Part shown: positions 11,279-21,904 of the stretch, piece by piece
How positions within the stretch are numbered: position 1 is the stretch's first letter
Layout: every line of letters begins with the position of its first letter
NCBI GenBank assembly: GCA_902597095.1
Contig: CACJWK010000001.1
Coordinates: 1-64,000 of the forward strand
DNA: 64,000 bases
Direction of reading: 5' to 3'
From: an uncultured Pseudohongiella sp.
GTDB lineage: Bacteria; Pseudomonadota; Gammaproteobacteria; Pseudomonadales; Pseudohongiellaceae
Position numbers and translations under genes: made by a program
Notes under the pieces: generated by a model
Told to the model about the DNA's origin: nothing
Databases searched by the model: none
What the model saw: only the letters and a program-made list of their open reading frames with translations

Positions 11279-12487
11279 TCAGGCGAAGCCAGAGAAAATT
11301 CTCTGATGTTCAGTTACGATGCGTTCGGTTTCTTCCGGCTCCGGATTGCGGGAGTAGTCGCCGAGTTTGAACGTGCCTCCTAACAGTATTGTATCGGTGC
11401 GGGAGAACATATACAGATTACTGTTGCCGCCACCGATTGTCAGGTAATCGACGTCCGGGTCAGGGGGCATGTAAACCAGCTGACCTTTGGCAGGGGTGAT
11501 CTCTGTATCGTCAAACAGCCTCGCAGCGCCGAGTCCCGTGCAGTTGAAGAAAATTTTCTCTGGCAGCGCGAAAATTTCCTCTTTGCTGTTGAAATTCCGG
11601 ATGACAAATTTGCCACCGCTTTGCAGAAAATCATCAATCAGTTGCCGCAGGAAAATAGCCGGCTCGACCATCATGGTTAGCTCGTGGCGGACATGGGGAA
11701 CAGGAAAGGGGTGCTCGCCCGGCTGCAGATCTGTACGGTAGGGGTAGAGATCTTCGAACTCGCCACCTTCCTCGGGAGGCGTATCGCTCAGGTTGTACAA
11801 TTCAGTCCACCGAACCCCGTAATCCCTGCCACCTAAGTTGGTGAAAGCGTGATGGGCTATACGCGCGGCGAACTGAATTTGTGCTTTGAACGCCTCGCTG
11901 GACACCGCCGGATCATGCACGCTGTAGGGTCCCCACTCGCCGCCGGCTACGTTAGAGGTGGTGTGTCGGGCCATGTCTCTGGTGTAAATCGTGACGTTCC
12001 AGCCAGCGTCCTGCAGCAGTCGCGCGCTGGTCAGGCCCATGACGCCACCGCCGATGACGCCGACTGTGCCGGGCGTCATGCCCGTAGTCTCCCTGACGGC
12101 GAGCGCTGAGCTGCCCCAGGACAGGCTGATCCCGCCACCGCCATGGCCGTAGTTATGGACAACTGTCTTATCTTCAAACTGCTCTCTTTTTACGACAAAA
12201 CCGGAGGGCCGGTAGGGTCGGTGACCCACAACCTCCCGGATCACATTGTCCATGGAAATTCGGGGTGCGACCCAAGGTTTGCGGGAATAGGGACGCCGAT
12301 AGGCAGCACCGCTGCTGATTTCAACCTGACAACTGCTGAGTGCGGCAGCCAGGGCGCCGGCACCGGCTACTTTAAGAATGTCTCGTCGACCAAAGGTTTT
12401 GTTCTTCTGCATGATACGAAGGCCTAGCGCAAAAACGATGTGACTAAAGATAGCGAATTCTTCGACTGAATCCCACATCGCCCGCAT
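11279..12487 (-). CDS. FAD-dependent oxidoreductase (D-amino acid oxidase-like), Tat leader
   Basis: GRRDILKVAGAGALAAALSSCQ leader, GVIGGGVMGLTSARLLQDAGWNVTIYTRD FAD-binding motif. Start probably at the internal Met before QKNKTFGRRD. Confidence 0.85.
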   Translation of the reverse strand: MRAMWDSVEEFAIFSHIVFALGLRIMQKNKTFGRRDILKVAGAGALAAALSSCQVEISSGAAYRRPYSRKPWVAPRISMDNVIREVVGHRPYRPSGFVVKREQFEDKTVVHNYGHGGGGISLSWGSSALAVRETTGMTPGTVGVIGGGVMGLTSARLLQDAGWNVTIYTRDMARHTTSNVAGGEWGPYSVHDPAVSSEAFKAQIQFAARIAHHAFTNLGGRDYGVRWTELYNLSDTPPEEGGEFEDLYPYRTDLQPGEHPFPVPHVRHELTMMVEPAIFLRQLIDDFLQSGGKFVIRNFNSKEEIFALPEKIFFNCTGLGAARLFDDTEITPAKGQLVYMPPDPDVDYLTIGGGNSNLYMFSRTDTILLGGTFKLGDYSRNPEPEETERIVTEHQRIFSGFA

Positions 12488-12674
12488 CGCGATCAGTCAG
12501 CATCTAGCTTATGTCCTCAATTCTGGGCACGCGCGATGGGCTCCGCCTGACGCGGTCTTGAATGCGGGCGGGCAGTAAGCCCGACTGGCTGTGGTGGGGA
12601 ATTATCGCTGATTTCCTCTTTCGCGTTACACTGCGGGGACTATTCGCAAAGAGTCAAAAGATTCAGGCAAAGAC

Positions 12675-14087
12675 GTGCCGTCATCAAGCCCCACACCCAC
12701 TTTGGCTGGCGCCCTCGCCCCGATCACCCTAACCATGGCGCTGCTGATGGTTCAGATATTTGTCCTTTCCGGCCCGCCGCATATACCGCTTATCCTTGGC
12801 ACCGGAATCGTCGCACTGTTTGGTCTCGTTCGGGGCTATCGCTGGGATGACATTCAGGAAGGCATCGTTTCGGCCGCGGCCACCTCGATTCCCGTGGTGT
12901 TTATTTTTCTTCTGGTTGGCATGACGATAGGCACCTGGATTCTTGCGGGGACGGTTCCGCTGATGATTTCGCTGGGCGTGAAGTGGATCAGTCTTTCCGC
13001 CTTCCTTCCCGTTTGCTGTCTGGTCTGTGCGGTGGTGTCAGTATTTACCGGAACGTCCTGGGGAACTGTGGGTACCCTCGGTCTAGCGCTGATGGCCATC
13101 GGGGCGAGCCTGGACATACCCCCGGCAATCACAGCCGGTGCAGTGGTTTCCGGCGCCTGGTTCGGCGACAAGATCTCGCCGCTGTCGGATACAACGAACT
13201 ACACGGCGGCGGTTGCGGGCACCGATCTGTACACCCACATCAGGAATCTGATTCCGACGACACTGCCTTCTCTTTTGCTGGCTCTGCTGATCTACGCGGT
13301 CCTGGGTTCTGCTTATGTCTCCGAGTCCGCCAGGACTGCGTCAGCGGCCGGCACTGGCGAAGTGCTTAACAGCTTGTTCAGGCTGAATGTTTTCGTGTTG
13401 TTTCCGCCTGTGGTCATTGGGTTCACTATTGTCAGAAAAGTGCCGCCGATCCCGGGAATTTTTCTCGGGGTAGTGGCTGCGGCACTGGTCGCACTGTCGG
13501 TGCAGGGTGCCAGTTTCGCCGAAGTTGCGGATGCCATGATGAACGGCTTCGTCAGCGACACCGGTAATGCACAAATTGATGCGTTGCTTACCAAGGGCGG
13601 ACTGATATCTATGATGTGGGTGATTTCTCTGATTATCGTTGCGCTTGCTTTCGGCGGTGCGCTGGAGAAGACCGGTTGTCTCGAAACGATTGTCAGGGAA
13701 TTGCTGGGTCGGCTGCAGGGCAGGGCGCAGTTGATCACCGGAGCACTGCTGACTACTTTCGGGTTCAACCTGGCCAGCAACGCTTTTGTCGCTTACACCA
13801 TCCCGGGTCGTCTTTTTGCAGACGCATTTGCCGCCGAATCACTGGCGCCGGCGGCCCTCTCCCGGGTCATGGAAGATGGTGCGACCATGAGTGCTCCGCT
13901 CATTCCCTGGAACTCCGGTGGCGCTTTTGTCTCCGGTGCCCTGGGTGTTCCCGCACTCGCTTACGCGCCATTTGCTTTTGCGAACTGGCTGGCCCCGCTG
14001 TTCAGTTTACTGTGGGCCTGGACCGGTTACTTCATTCCTACACTGGACAATTCGCAGGGCCCGCAGCCTGCGCCGGAGCACCACTGA
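12675..14087 (+). CDS. NhaC family Na+/H+ antiporter
   Basis: 470-aa polytopic protein; GTSWGTVGTLGLALMAIG, GAWFGDKISPLSDTTNYTAAVAG motifs. Confidence 0.88.
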   Translation: MPSSSPTPTLAGALAPITLTMALLMVQIFVLSGPPHIPLILGTGIVALFGLVRGYRWDDIQEGIVSAAATSIPVVFIFLLVGMTIGTWILAGTVPLMISLGVKWISLSAFLPVCCLVCAVVSVFTGTSWGTVGTLGLALMAIGASLDIPPAITAGAVVSGAWFGDKISPLSDTTNYTAAVAGTDLYTHIRNLIPTTLPSLLLALLIYAVLGSAYVSESARTASAAGTGEVLNSLFRLNVFVLFPPVVIGFTIVRKVPPIPGIFLGVVAAALVALSVQGASFAEVADAMMNGFVSDTGNAQIDALLTKGGLISMMWVISLIIVALAFGGALEKTGCLETIVRELLGRLQGRAQLITGALLTTFGFNLASNAFVAYTIPGRLFADAFAAESLAPAALSRVMEDGATMSAPLIPWNSGGAFVSGALGVPALAYAPFAFANWLAPLFSLLWAWTGYFIPTLDNSQGPQPAPEHH

Positions 14088-14113
14088 ACGTTTCGATGCA
14101 GCGGAGATGATTT

Positions 14114-15046
14114 ATGACACATGGCACTCATGATTTCGATGGAGACGCACGAAACCAGGAAATTCTGATCAATATCAATGGTGAGTTTTTTCCCCGCGAT
14201 GAGGCGAAAGTATCGGTTTTTGATTCCGGCTACATCCTCGGCGACGGCGTATGGGAAGGGATTCGCCTGCACAACGGCAAGCTGTTTCACATTCGGCAGC
14301 ATCTGCGGCGGCTCTATGAGGGCGCCAAAGCGCTGGACATGGAGGTCGGGCTCGAACAGGATGAATTGCAACAGCGTATCGAAGATACCTGTGCGGCGAA
14401 CTCTATGCAAAGTGGTGTGCACATCCGCCTGATGGTGACGCGCGGTATCAAGGCGACGCCCTATCAGGACCCACGTATTACCATCTCACCGCCAACCATT
14501 GTCATCATTCCGGAATACAAAGCTCCTCTGGCAAGCACGCTCGAAAAAGGGATTCGTCTATTCACAGTGCACGTGCGGCGTGGCTATCCTGACGTGCAGG
14601 ATCAGAAACTTAACAGCCACTCGAAATTGAACTGCATCACCGCTTGCATTCAGGCGGCCAAGGCGGGGGCCGATGAGGCGCTGATGCTGGATCCCCACGG
14701 CTTTGTGGCGACCTGTAATTCCACCCATTTCTTTATCGTTCGTGACGGTGAGGTGTGGACCTCTTCCGGAGACTACTGTCTAGGCGGCATCACTCGGAGA
14801 ACGGTCATCGATCTGTGCCGGGAAAACCGCATTCCGGTTTTCGAGAAATCATTTTCCCTGACCGATGTCTATGGGGCTGATGAAGCCTTTGTAACGGGCA
14901 CTTTTGCCGGGGTTGCCCCGGTGGCTGAGGTCGACGGACGATTGCTCGGTGAGCGAAAGGCTGAGGACGAGTTCCGGAGTGGTCCGGTGGTCACGCAGTT
15001 GCAGGGTCTCTATCTCCAGCTTCTCGAAACCGAGTGCGCCAGGTGA
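14114..15046 (+). CDS. aminotransferase class IV
   Basis: VSVFDSGYILGDGVWEGIRLHNGKLFHI, KLNSHSKLNCITACIQAAKAGADEALMLDPHGFVATC and ITRRTVIDLCREN motifs. Confidence 0.88.
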   Translation: MTHGTHDFDGDARNQEILININGEFFPRDEAKVSVFDSGYILGDGVWEGIRLHNGKLFHIRQHLRRLYEGAKALDMEVGLEQDELQQRIEDTCAANSMQSGVHIRLMVTRGIKATPYQDPRITISPPTIVIIPEYKAPLASTLEKGIRLFTVHVRRGYPDVQDQKLNSHSKLNCITACIQAAKAGADEALMLDPHGFVATCNSTHFFIVRDGEVWTSSGDYCLGGITRRTVIDLCRENRIPVFEKSFSLTDVYGADEAFVTGTFAGVAPVAEVDGRLLGERKAEDEFRSGPVVTQLQGLYLQLLETECAR

Positions 15047-15085
15047 TGACAGAGGGCCGGCCGCAATGTCGTCCGAGGCCGGGCG

Positions 15086-16252
15086 CTAGGCGATGACCTT
15101 CTTACGGCGCAGCTCAGCAAGCTGGTCGGCAGACAAACCCAGCATCGAGCTGAGCACGTCATCGCTGTGCTGCCCCAGTGTGGCCGCCCAGTTTGCTGTG
15201 GCGTGATTCATGTGCTGGAAATTCACCGGCAGCGCCTGGATCAGAAACTCGCCCAATTGCGCCTGGGAGATCCGAGAGAAGGATTGTCGCTCCAGAACCT
15301 GGGGATGCTCGAAAAGGTCTTCCAGCTGGGTGTAGGCACTGCAAGGAACGCCAGCAGCATTTAACGCTTCGTCACACTCTTGTGTGGTCAGTGAGAGCGA
15401 CCATTTTTCGATCTCCTCTGCCAGTTCCCTGAAGTGGCGGGTCCGCTCGCCGAAGATAAATCGTGGGTCTGATTGCAACTCAGGACGCTGCAGCAGCGCG
15501 CACAGGCTCTCGAAATTCTTATTGGAGATCGGCGTGACCATCACATGTCCGTCCCTGGTTCGAACAGGATGGAAGCGGCCGATGTGCAGGGCCTCTGGTG
15601 CCTGCGCTGCCTGAATGTGTGCTGGTATCAGCGTCATCATCGCTTCCATCATGCTCACGTCCACATGCTCGCCGCGGCCGAAGCGCTCGCGGCCCAGCAG
15701 CGCGGTCTGTAACGCCCCGAACGCATAAGCTCCGGTCAGGATATCCGCCACCATGATCTCCCAGTTCGGCGGCCGCTGGGGCTTCATGCCCTGGCTGGCG
15801 CTAAACACGGTGTCGAAGCCGCTGGCTGCATGAACGATTGGTGCGAAGGCCGCTCGATCCACCCAGGGTCCGCTCAGGCCGAACCCCGAGATTGAGCAAT
15901 AAATCAGATCGGCCTGCTCTGCTTTCAGGCTGTCGTAATCAAGACCGAATTTCGCCATGATGCCCGGGCGAAAATTCTGAATGACGATATCGGCTTTCCG
16001 AACCAGCGATCGCGCCAGCTCCTGACCTTCGTCGGATTTCAGATCCAGCGCCAGGCTGCGCTTGCCAGCGTTAAAATGGGCAAAAGCCGGGGTCATGCCG
16101 CTGACGCTGCGGGTCAGATCCCCCAGCCCCGGTGGCTCGATTTTGATGACCTCGGCGCCGCAGTCCAGCAGGAAGCGGGCGCAGATCGGGCCGGCATACA
16201 CGGCTGAGAAGTCGATCACTTTGTATCCGCTGAGCGGCTTGGGCTGATTCAT
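15086..16252 (-). CDS. CaiB/BaiF family CoA-transferase
   Basis: PLSGYKVIDFSAVYAGPICARFLLDCGAEVIKIEPPGLGD ... NAGKRSLALDLKSDEGQELA, IVIQNFRPG. Confidence 0.93.
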   Translation of the reverse strand: MNQPKPLSGYKVIDFSAVYAGPICARFLLDCGAEVIKIEPPGLGDLTRSVSGMTPAFAHFNAGKRSLALDLKSDEGQELARSLVRKADIVIQNFRPGIMAKFGLDYDSLKAEQADLIYCSISGFGLSGPWVDRAAFAPIVHAASGFDTVFSASQGMKPQRPPNWEIMVADILTGAYAFGALQTALLGRERFGRGEHVDVSMMEAMMTLIPAHIQAAQAPEALHIGRFHPVRTRDGHVMVTPISNKNFESLCALLQRPELQSDPRFIFGERTRHFRELAEEIEKWSLSLTTQECDEALNAAGVPCSAYTQLEDLFEHPQVLERQSFSRISQAQLGEFLIQALPVNFQHMNHATANWAATLGQHSDDVLSSMLGLSADQLAELRRKKVIA

Positions 16253-16520
16253 GCTGGCTCACAAGAGAGAGTTTTCGCTGCGGCTGTCCGCCGGGCAGGG
16301 TCGGTCACAATAGCCCTTTCGGTCCGGGAGATCGGCCCCGTTGTCTTGCGCTGTGGAGCATACCCATCGGTACTTGAAGCTGCAAATGCTTTGCCTCTGA
16401 CGCTTTTTAGCAAGAAGTTAAGCCGGTACATCGAAAGCAGTGGCGAAATTTTTGAACCGGTTCACAGGTTTTAAGGACTGAAGCTGAAAATCAGGTTCCA
16501 AATCCGAAGCAGTTGGTCCC

Positions 16521-16549
16521 AAAAAGCCGCCCTCGCTGGCGGCTTTTTT
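16521..16549 (-). terminator. Rho-independent terminator (symmetric; likely serves the minus-strand gene 16642-17733)
   Basis: AAAAAGCCGCC CTCGCT GGCGGCTTTTTT. Confidence 0.8.
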
Positions 16550-16641
16550 GTGTCTGCGAAACCTGCATCGGGTACGGGCGTTTGTGGAAAGATTCGGCGC
16601 TTCCAGCCAGACCTTGAGAAATGTCGGCTGATGCAGAAAAG

Positions 16642-17733
16642 TCAGCGTCCCAGCTCGGCACGCACCTCCGTCATACGCGCACCTCTGAGAATCGCGGCCA
16701 GGGAATAGTTGCCTTCGTGACATTCAAAATCGTAGAGACGCTCCTCGGGCGGGTTGCGGGTCAGGGTGCGCTCGCCGCTGATCGGCACGCCGTAGGCTTC
16801 AGGATCGTTGACCGTAAAGCCATAGTGGATGGTCTCATCACTGGTCAGCGTGTAGCGCTCAATCACCTCAAACTGCTCTGACACGCGAAAGCCCATGCGG
16901 GAGGCCGATTGCTCCGGGCGAAAATGCTGACTGTGCACAACCAGTGTGTCGCCTTCCCAGTGTCCGACAGAATCTCCCATCCAGCGATTGACGCCGTCAT
17001 TGTGATGGGCCTTGCCGAGCCGGATGATACGGGCATCGTGGATCATCTCAGTCATTACGACGACATAGTTTTCATTCTGCACGATTTGCAGATTCGGATT
17101 CATCATCATCGGGGTCAGGCTCGGTATCGCGGCGCCAAAGATAAGGCAGCGCCCTGACAGGGGTTGACCTTCCGGGCCATCTGTTGCGCTCAGGCCCTGC
17201 GCTTGTCTGCGGGCGTAGAGGTCGTGAAAGCCACTGCGGGTTGCTGGCACACGCCCGTCCGGCGGCTCGGTGATGACAGAGGTCCGGTATTCGCCCGCAA
17301 TCGGCGTCACGACCGGTTCAAGGTAGTGCGCCAGGAAGGCATCATCGGCTTCCTGACGGATCTCAGCGCCGGCTTCAGGGGCACTGCGGTCGGGATTGAG
17401 CGGGGCCGCCTGATCGTCGAGTCGCAGACGCATGCGCCGTTCTTGTTCTCTGATTTCCTGTTCGCTGTAGGTGGTTTGGGTGCCGAGATTCCGGGGGCGC
17501 TGAAACGGCGTGCGCGAGCCGAAAAACCAGATGCCCTGAAAATCCGGCACGCCGTATTCCGTGCGCGGTATGACCCAGGCGGCTGCTCCGCCAGCCTCGG
17601 TATTGCCTGCCGGATTGGCGTGCTCTGCGGCGCTGGCAGATGTGACAACAAAGGTAAGACATGTGAGCATCTGGCGAATCATGGTGTGCTGCTCCAGTGA
17701 CGAGTAACCAAAGACTCCCTGAGTATACCGCAA
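16642..17733 (-). CDS. conserved secreted protein of unknown function
   Basis: Signal peptide (MIRQMLTCLTFVVTSASA), then IPRTEYGVPDFQGIWFFGSRTPFQRP and repeated W/Y-rich motifs; ends in cysteine-containing ECHEGNYSL. Confidence 0.75.
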   Translation of the reverse strand: MRYTQGVFGYSSLEQHTMIRQMLTCLTFVVTSASAAEHANPAGNTEAGGAAAWVIPRTEYGVPDFQGIWFFGSRTPFQRPRNLGTQTTYSEQEIREQERRMRLRLDDQAAPLNPDRSAPEAGAEIRQEADDAFLAHYLEPVVTPIAGEYRTSVITEPPDGRVPATRSGFHDLYARRQAQGLSATDGPEGQPLSGRCLIFGAAIPSLTPMMMNPNLQIVQNENYVVVMTEMIHDARIIRLGKAHHNDGVNRWMGDSVGHWEGDTLVVHSQHFRPEQSASRMGFRVSEQFEVIERYTLTSDETIHYGFTVNDPEAYGVPISGERTLTRNPPEERLYDFECHEGNYSLAAILRGARMTEVRAELGR

Positions 17734-17965
17734 GGCTGGGCGGACAACCTGTGTCAGTCTGCGACATAAGGTCGCAGTGATTGCCGGCTCTTGCCGAAAG
17801 ATTGCACCTTTCTCTGACTGATGAATGGTTTTACACTCTCAAAAGAAAAAACAAAAAAAAGATTTTTAGCACCGATGTTCGGCCTGCCGAGAAAAACCAA
17901 AAACCAAAACTAAAACAACTGAAGGGCCCGGCACTCTGTGAATCGCGGGTTTTCTGGAGAACATC

Positions 17966-19165
17966 ATGGATTCAAAAAAGCGGGCGGGTCTCAAATTTGG
18001 CAGCAAGGCAGTCTATTACGCGCCGGATAAAGCCACCCGCTCGATCAGTGCGCCGATCATTACTTCATCCAGTTTTCAGTACGATGCTGAGATCTATCAG
18101 GAAGTCGTTGAAGGCGCGCGCGAGTCGGTCAACATTTACGGGCGATGTGGAAATCCCACCGAGTATCAGTTTGAAGAGCAGATGGCGGTGATCGAGGGCG
18201 CGGATGCTTGTCTTGCGACTGCATCAGGCATGGCGGCGATCTCCGTGGCCTTGTTCGGACTGCTGAAACAGGGTGATCATATTGTCTGCGACTGGACCAC
18301 CTACAGCTCCACCCATGAAATGCTGGATCATCGCCTGACCGATTACGGCATCAGCACCAGCTTTGTTGATACCTCGGACCCGGAGGCTGTCAGGGCTGCC
18401 ATCACGCCAAGCACGAAAGTGCTGTACTTCGAGACTATTGCCAACCCCACGATGAAAGTGTCTCCGGTTGCGCCACTGGTGGAACTGGCCAAAGAATACG
18501 AGCTAATTCTGGTGTGTGATAACACGTTCGCCAGCCCGGCGGTTATGCGCCCGCTGGAGTGGGGTGTGGATCTGGTTATTGAGAGCGCCAGCAAATTCAT
18601 TGGTGGTCATAATGATGTGATAGGTGGCGCTATTTGCATGAAGTCTGAACGGCTGGCAGATGACTTTTTAGAGCAGATCCGTTGGAACACCATGGTCAAG
18701 TGGGGTGCGCCTTTGTCACCTTTCAATGCCTGGTTGTTGCTGCGAGGTATACAGACGCTTGAGGTGCGTCTGCAGAGGCAGTGTCAGACTGCCTCGGCAT
18801 TGGCCGATTTTCTTGCCGGTCATGACAAGGTGTCGCAGGTCTGGTATCCGGGGCACGCCAGTCATCCGCAGCATGAGCTGGCAGCAGCGCAAATGGATAG
18901 CCCCGGTGCTATGCTGACCTTTGCCGTGGCAGACAGCGAGTCTGCACTGAAAGTAGCTGACAGTCTCGAACTGGCCGCGTTCGGGGCAAGTCTTGGAGGA
19001 GTCAGAACTACCGTACAGATACCGGCCACCATGGCTTTTCTGGATATTTCTCCCCAAGATCGCCTGGAAATGGGTATTCTGGATGGCATGGTACGGATTT
19101 CCACCGGTCTGGAAGATCCTGAAGACCTGATCGCCGATTTTGCCGCGGCTTTGATCAGGAATTAG
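17966..19165 (+). CDS. PLP-dependent cystathionine gamma-synthase/gamma-lyase family enzyme
   Basis: Cys/Met metabolism family motifs: YGRCGNPTEYQFEEQMAVIEGADACLATASGMAAIS, DNTFASP, VIESASKFIGGHNDVIGG. Confidence 0.9.
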   Translation: MDSKKRAGLKFGSKAVYYAPDKATRSISAPIITSSSFQYDAEIYQEVVEGARESVNIYGRCGNPTEYQFEEQMAVIEGADACLATASGMAAISVALFGLLKQGDHIVCDWTTYSSTHEMLDHRLTDYGISTSFVDTSDPEAVRAAITPSTKVLYFETIANPTMKVSPVAPLVELAKEYELILVCDNTFASPAVMRPLEWGVDLVIESASKFIGGHNDVIGGAICMKSERLADDFLEQIRWNTMVKWGAPLSPFNAWLLLRGIQTLEVRLQRQCQTASALADFLAGHDKVSQVWYPGHASHPQHELAAAQMDSPGAMLTFAVADSESALKVADSLELAAFGASLGGVRTTVQIPATMAFLDISPQDRLEMGILDGMVRISTGLEDPEDLIADFAAALIRN

Positions 19166-19173
19166 CGGCGCGG

Positions 19174-20511
19174 ATGTCTCGGTCTCTCAATCGTACCTTG
19201 AATTTTACCGATGTGTTCGCACTGGCCCTCGGCCAGATCATCGGATCCGGCATCATGGTGCTGGTCGGCATTGGTATTGAATTGACCGCCTACGCCATAC
19301 CTTTCGCCTTCATGCTGTCAGCCCTGCTGTCCATTATCAAGCAGATTCCGGTGGCGTTCATGGGCTCTGCCATGCCTGCTACCGGAGGGTTGTATGTTTA
19401 CTGCAAGCGGGTGCTGGGTCCCCGCCTGGGGTTTTTCTACCTTTCGGTCCTGCTGATCACCCACATACTGATTGCGCTGTTTGCGCTGGGCTTCGCCGAG
19501 TACGCGGCGGCCCTGATCCCGGGCCTGAATATCCGCTACGTCGCCGCAGGAATTCTTCTGGTGTTTTTCTGCGTCAATCTGGTCGGGGTGAAACCGGCGG
19601 CTATCCTGCAGAAATATATGATTGTGTTTTTGCTCATCGGGTTGTCGACGCTGATCTTCTTCGGGATTCTTGAGGTCGACTATGCGCAATTCTCTGGTCG
19701 TGAAGCGCTGCTCCCCAACGGCTGGTACGGCTTTGGTCTGGCTTGCGTTGTCCTGTCATTCTCTACCGGTGGCGCGCAGTATGTGTCGGAGCTTGGCGGA
19801 GAGATGGAAAATCCGGAAAGGGATCTGCCACGCGCGATTATTTACAGTACGCTGGTGGCTGCGGTGTTTTTCGCACTGGTGTCGATCGTTGCGGTTGGCG
19901 TGCTGCCGGTGGATCAGACAGCCGGCAAGCCGCTGTCTGAAGTTGCCCGCGCGATTCTGCCGCCTGCGGTCTATGTGGCTTTTGTAGTCGGTGCCGGGCT
20001 GTTTGCCCTGGCGACCAGCATCAACTCGACTTTTTCCTGGGCAACCAAATCTGTGCTCATTGCCTGCGATGACGGCTGGCTGCCCAAGGGCATTGCTGTC
20101 ATCAACACGCGTTTCAATACACCGCATCTGCTGCTGAGCTTTCTGCTGGTTCTGGGCGCCGCGCCGATTTTAATGGGGTGGCAGTTGCGATACATCATCA
20201 TGCTCGGAGGCGGTCTGGTGTTTATCTACGATATCATTCCGTTGATTGCCGCTTTTCGCCTGCCTGATCAGTTGCCTGCAGTCTTTGCCAGGGCACAGAT
20301 GCGTCTGTCCGCCGCGCAGCTGAAGGGTTTCTGCCTGCTCGGTATGCTCATATTGCTGGGGCAGGGGGCGCTGTCCTTCTCAGATATCGACAGGACCGGT
20401 TGGGCGCTGGTGCTTGCCTACCTGATCCTGATCGGGCTTTACGTAAGGCTGAAACCGATCGACCCTGACGGTAGTAAAAATAAGCCGCAGGACGGCCCGG
20501 AAAGTCCTTGA
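19174..20511 (+). CDS. APC family amino acid permease
   Basis: 445 aa, LALGQIIGSGIMVLVGIGIELTAYA, FSTGGAQYVSELGGEMENPERDLPRAI; 8 nt after the upstream gene. Confidence 0.88.
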   Translation: MSRSLNRTLNFTDVFALALGQIIGSGIMVLVGIGIELTAYAIPFAFMLSALLSIIKQIPVAFMGSAMPATGGLYVYCKRVLGPRLGFFYLSVLLITHILIALFALGFAEYAAALIPGLNIRYVAAGILLVFFCVNLVGVKPAAILQKYMIVFLLIGLSTLIFFGILEVDYAQFSGREALLPNGWYGFGLACVVLSFSTGGAQYVSELGGEMENPERDLPRAIIYSTLVAAVFFALVSIVAVGVLPVDQTAGKPLSEVARAILPPAVYVAFVVGAGLFALATSINSTFSWATKSVLIACDDGWLPKGIAVINTRFNTPHLLLSFLLVLGAAPILMGWQLRYIIMLGGGLVFIYDIIPLIAAFRLPDQLPAVFARAQMRLSAAQLKGFCLLGMLILLGQGALSFSDIDRTGWALVLAYLILIGLYVRLKPIDPDGSKNKPQDGPESP

Positions 20512-20629
20512 ACCTGCCCAGTCTTTCAGAGATAGTTTGGGCGCGTCTCTGCGGTAGCCCCGCCTAAGGTGTTTCGGGGGCGCCGATCCGCCCACTTTTC
20601 AGACTTGCCATCATGCTCAGGACTTCACT

Positions 20630-21829
20630 ATGATCGACCGTTTTCGCCTGGCCAGTATATTGGGCTTACTGGCCATCGGTCTGTGTGCGACTCCGGTCGT
20701 CAGTGCCCAGCCGGCGCGATATGTTGATCCGGCCGACGACGAACGGCTGCTGCCCTTCGGCGGTCATGTTCTGACAGACCGGGGCGACGCGCAGATTGTG
20801 CGATTTCGCAACTGGGAACGCTTTAATCCGGTGCGTGAGATTCGCAGTGGGGACTACACTCTCGAACTGCCTGAAAAGGACTTCGACTGGTCTGACTTTT
20901 CCTATCAGGTCGACGGCGAGCGTTTCTCGCTGGATGACTACATGGTGAAAAATCACACCGGGGGTCTGCTGGTGATTCAAAATGGTGAGCTGCTGATGGA
21001 GCGCTACGGCTTCGGCAATAATGAAGAAACACTCTGGATTTCCTTCTCTGTCTCCAAATCGGTCACCTCTATGCTGCTGGGTGTAGCAATTCAGGAGGGC
21101 TATATCAACAGCGTTGATGATCCGGTTTCGGACTACCTGCCGAGGTTGCGCGGCACGTCCTATGACGCAGTGCGGATTCGCGATGTGTTGCAGATGGCAT
21201 CCGGCGTCGAATGGAATGAAGATTATACGGATCTGGATTCTGATGTGGCCACTTATCCCTCCGATCGGGTGATCGACATTCAGCGTTATCTCGCAACAAA
21301 ACCGCGGGTCGCGCCGGCCGGAGAGAAATTTAACTACAGCACGGCCGAAACCGATCTGGTGGGTGCGGTCGTGCGCGCCGCAATCGGTAATAACCTTGCG
21401 ACCTATCTCGAGAATGTCATGTGGCAGCCTTTCGGGATGGAGTTTGACGCCAATTGGGGCACGCACGGTAACGAAGGCGAACGGGGAGGCTGCTGCATGA
21501 ATATCACGCTGCGGGATTACGGCCGCATCGGGCTGTTTGCCCTGCATGAGGGGCAATTACCTGACGGCAGCCGAATGCTGCCCGCCGGCTGGATGGCCGA
21601 ATCTGCGTCGCCTTCCGCTGGCAACCCCGGCTATGGCTATCTGTGGTGGCTGAATAATGACGACACTTACCGGGCTCAGGGCATTTTTGGGCAAGGCATC
21701 TATATTAAACCGCAGAGTAATTTGGTCATTGTGGTGCTCAGCGCATGGCCAGTTGCGGCGGCAGGCGGCACGACTTACAACGCCCATCGAAATGCTTTCT
21801 ACGATGCGGTTGATGCCATGCTCCAGTAA
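20630..21829 (+). CDS. beta-lactamase family serine hydrolase
   Basis: SFSVSKSVTSMLLGVAIQEG (SxxK), YSTAETDLVG (YxT/N), GYGYLWWLNN. Confidence 0.88.
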   Translation: MIDRFRLASILGLLAIGLCATPVVSAQPARYVDPADDERLLPFGGHVLTDRGDAQIVRFRNWERFNPVREIRSGDYTLELPEKDFDWSDFSYQVDGERFSLDDYMVKNHTGGLLVIQNGELLMERYGFGNNEETLWISFSVSKSVTSMLLGVAIQEGYINSVDDPVSDYLPRLRGTSYDAVRIRDVLQMASGVEWNEDYTDLDSDVATYPSDRVIDIQRYLATKPRVAPAGEKFNYSTAETDLVGAVVRAAIGNNLATYLENVMWQPFGMEFDANWGTHGNEGERGGCCMNITLRDYGRIGLFALHEGQLPDGSRMLPAGWMAESASPSAGNPGYGYLWWLNNDDTYRAQGIFGQGIYIKPQSNLVIVVLSAWPVAAAGGTTYNAHRNAFYDAVDAMLQ

Positions 21830-21904
21830 GCAACAGTAGCTGACCGGCCGGGTCAAACCATGAGCTATGCGGGTTCATACCTCTCTGATGACTAGCGAAC
21901 GTAA

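Noticed and set aside
17781-18191. 136-aa plus-strand ORF upstream of the gamma-lyase
   Set aside because: Lys-rich translation from an A-rich leader that then runs out of frame through the gamma-lyase gene.
20666-21556. 296-aa minus-strand ORF
   Set aside because: Antisense to the serine hydrolase gene 20630-21829; His-rich, low-sense translation.
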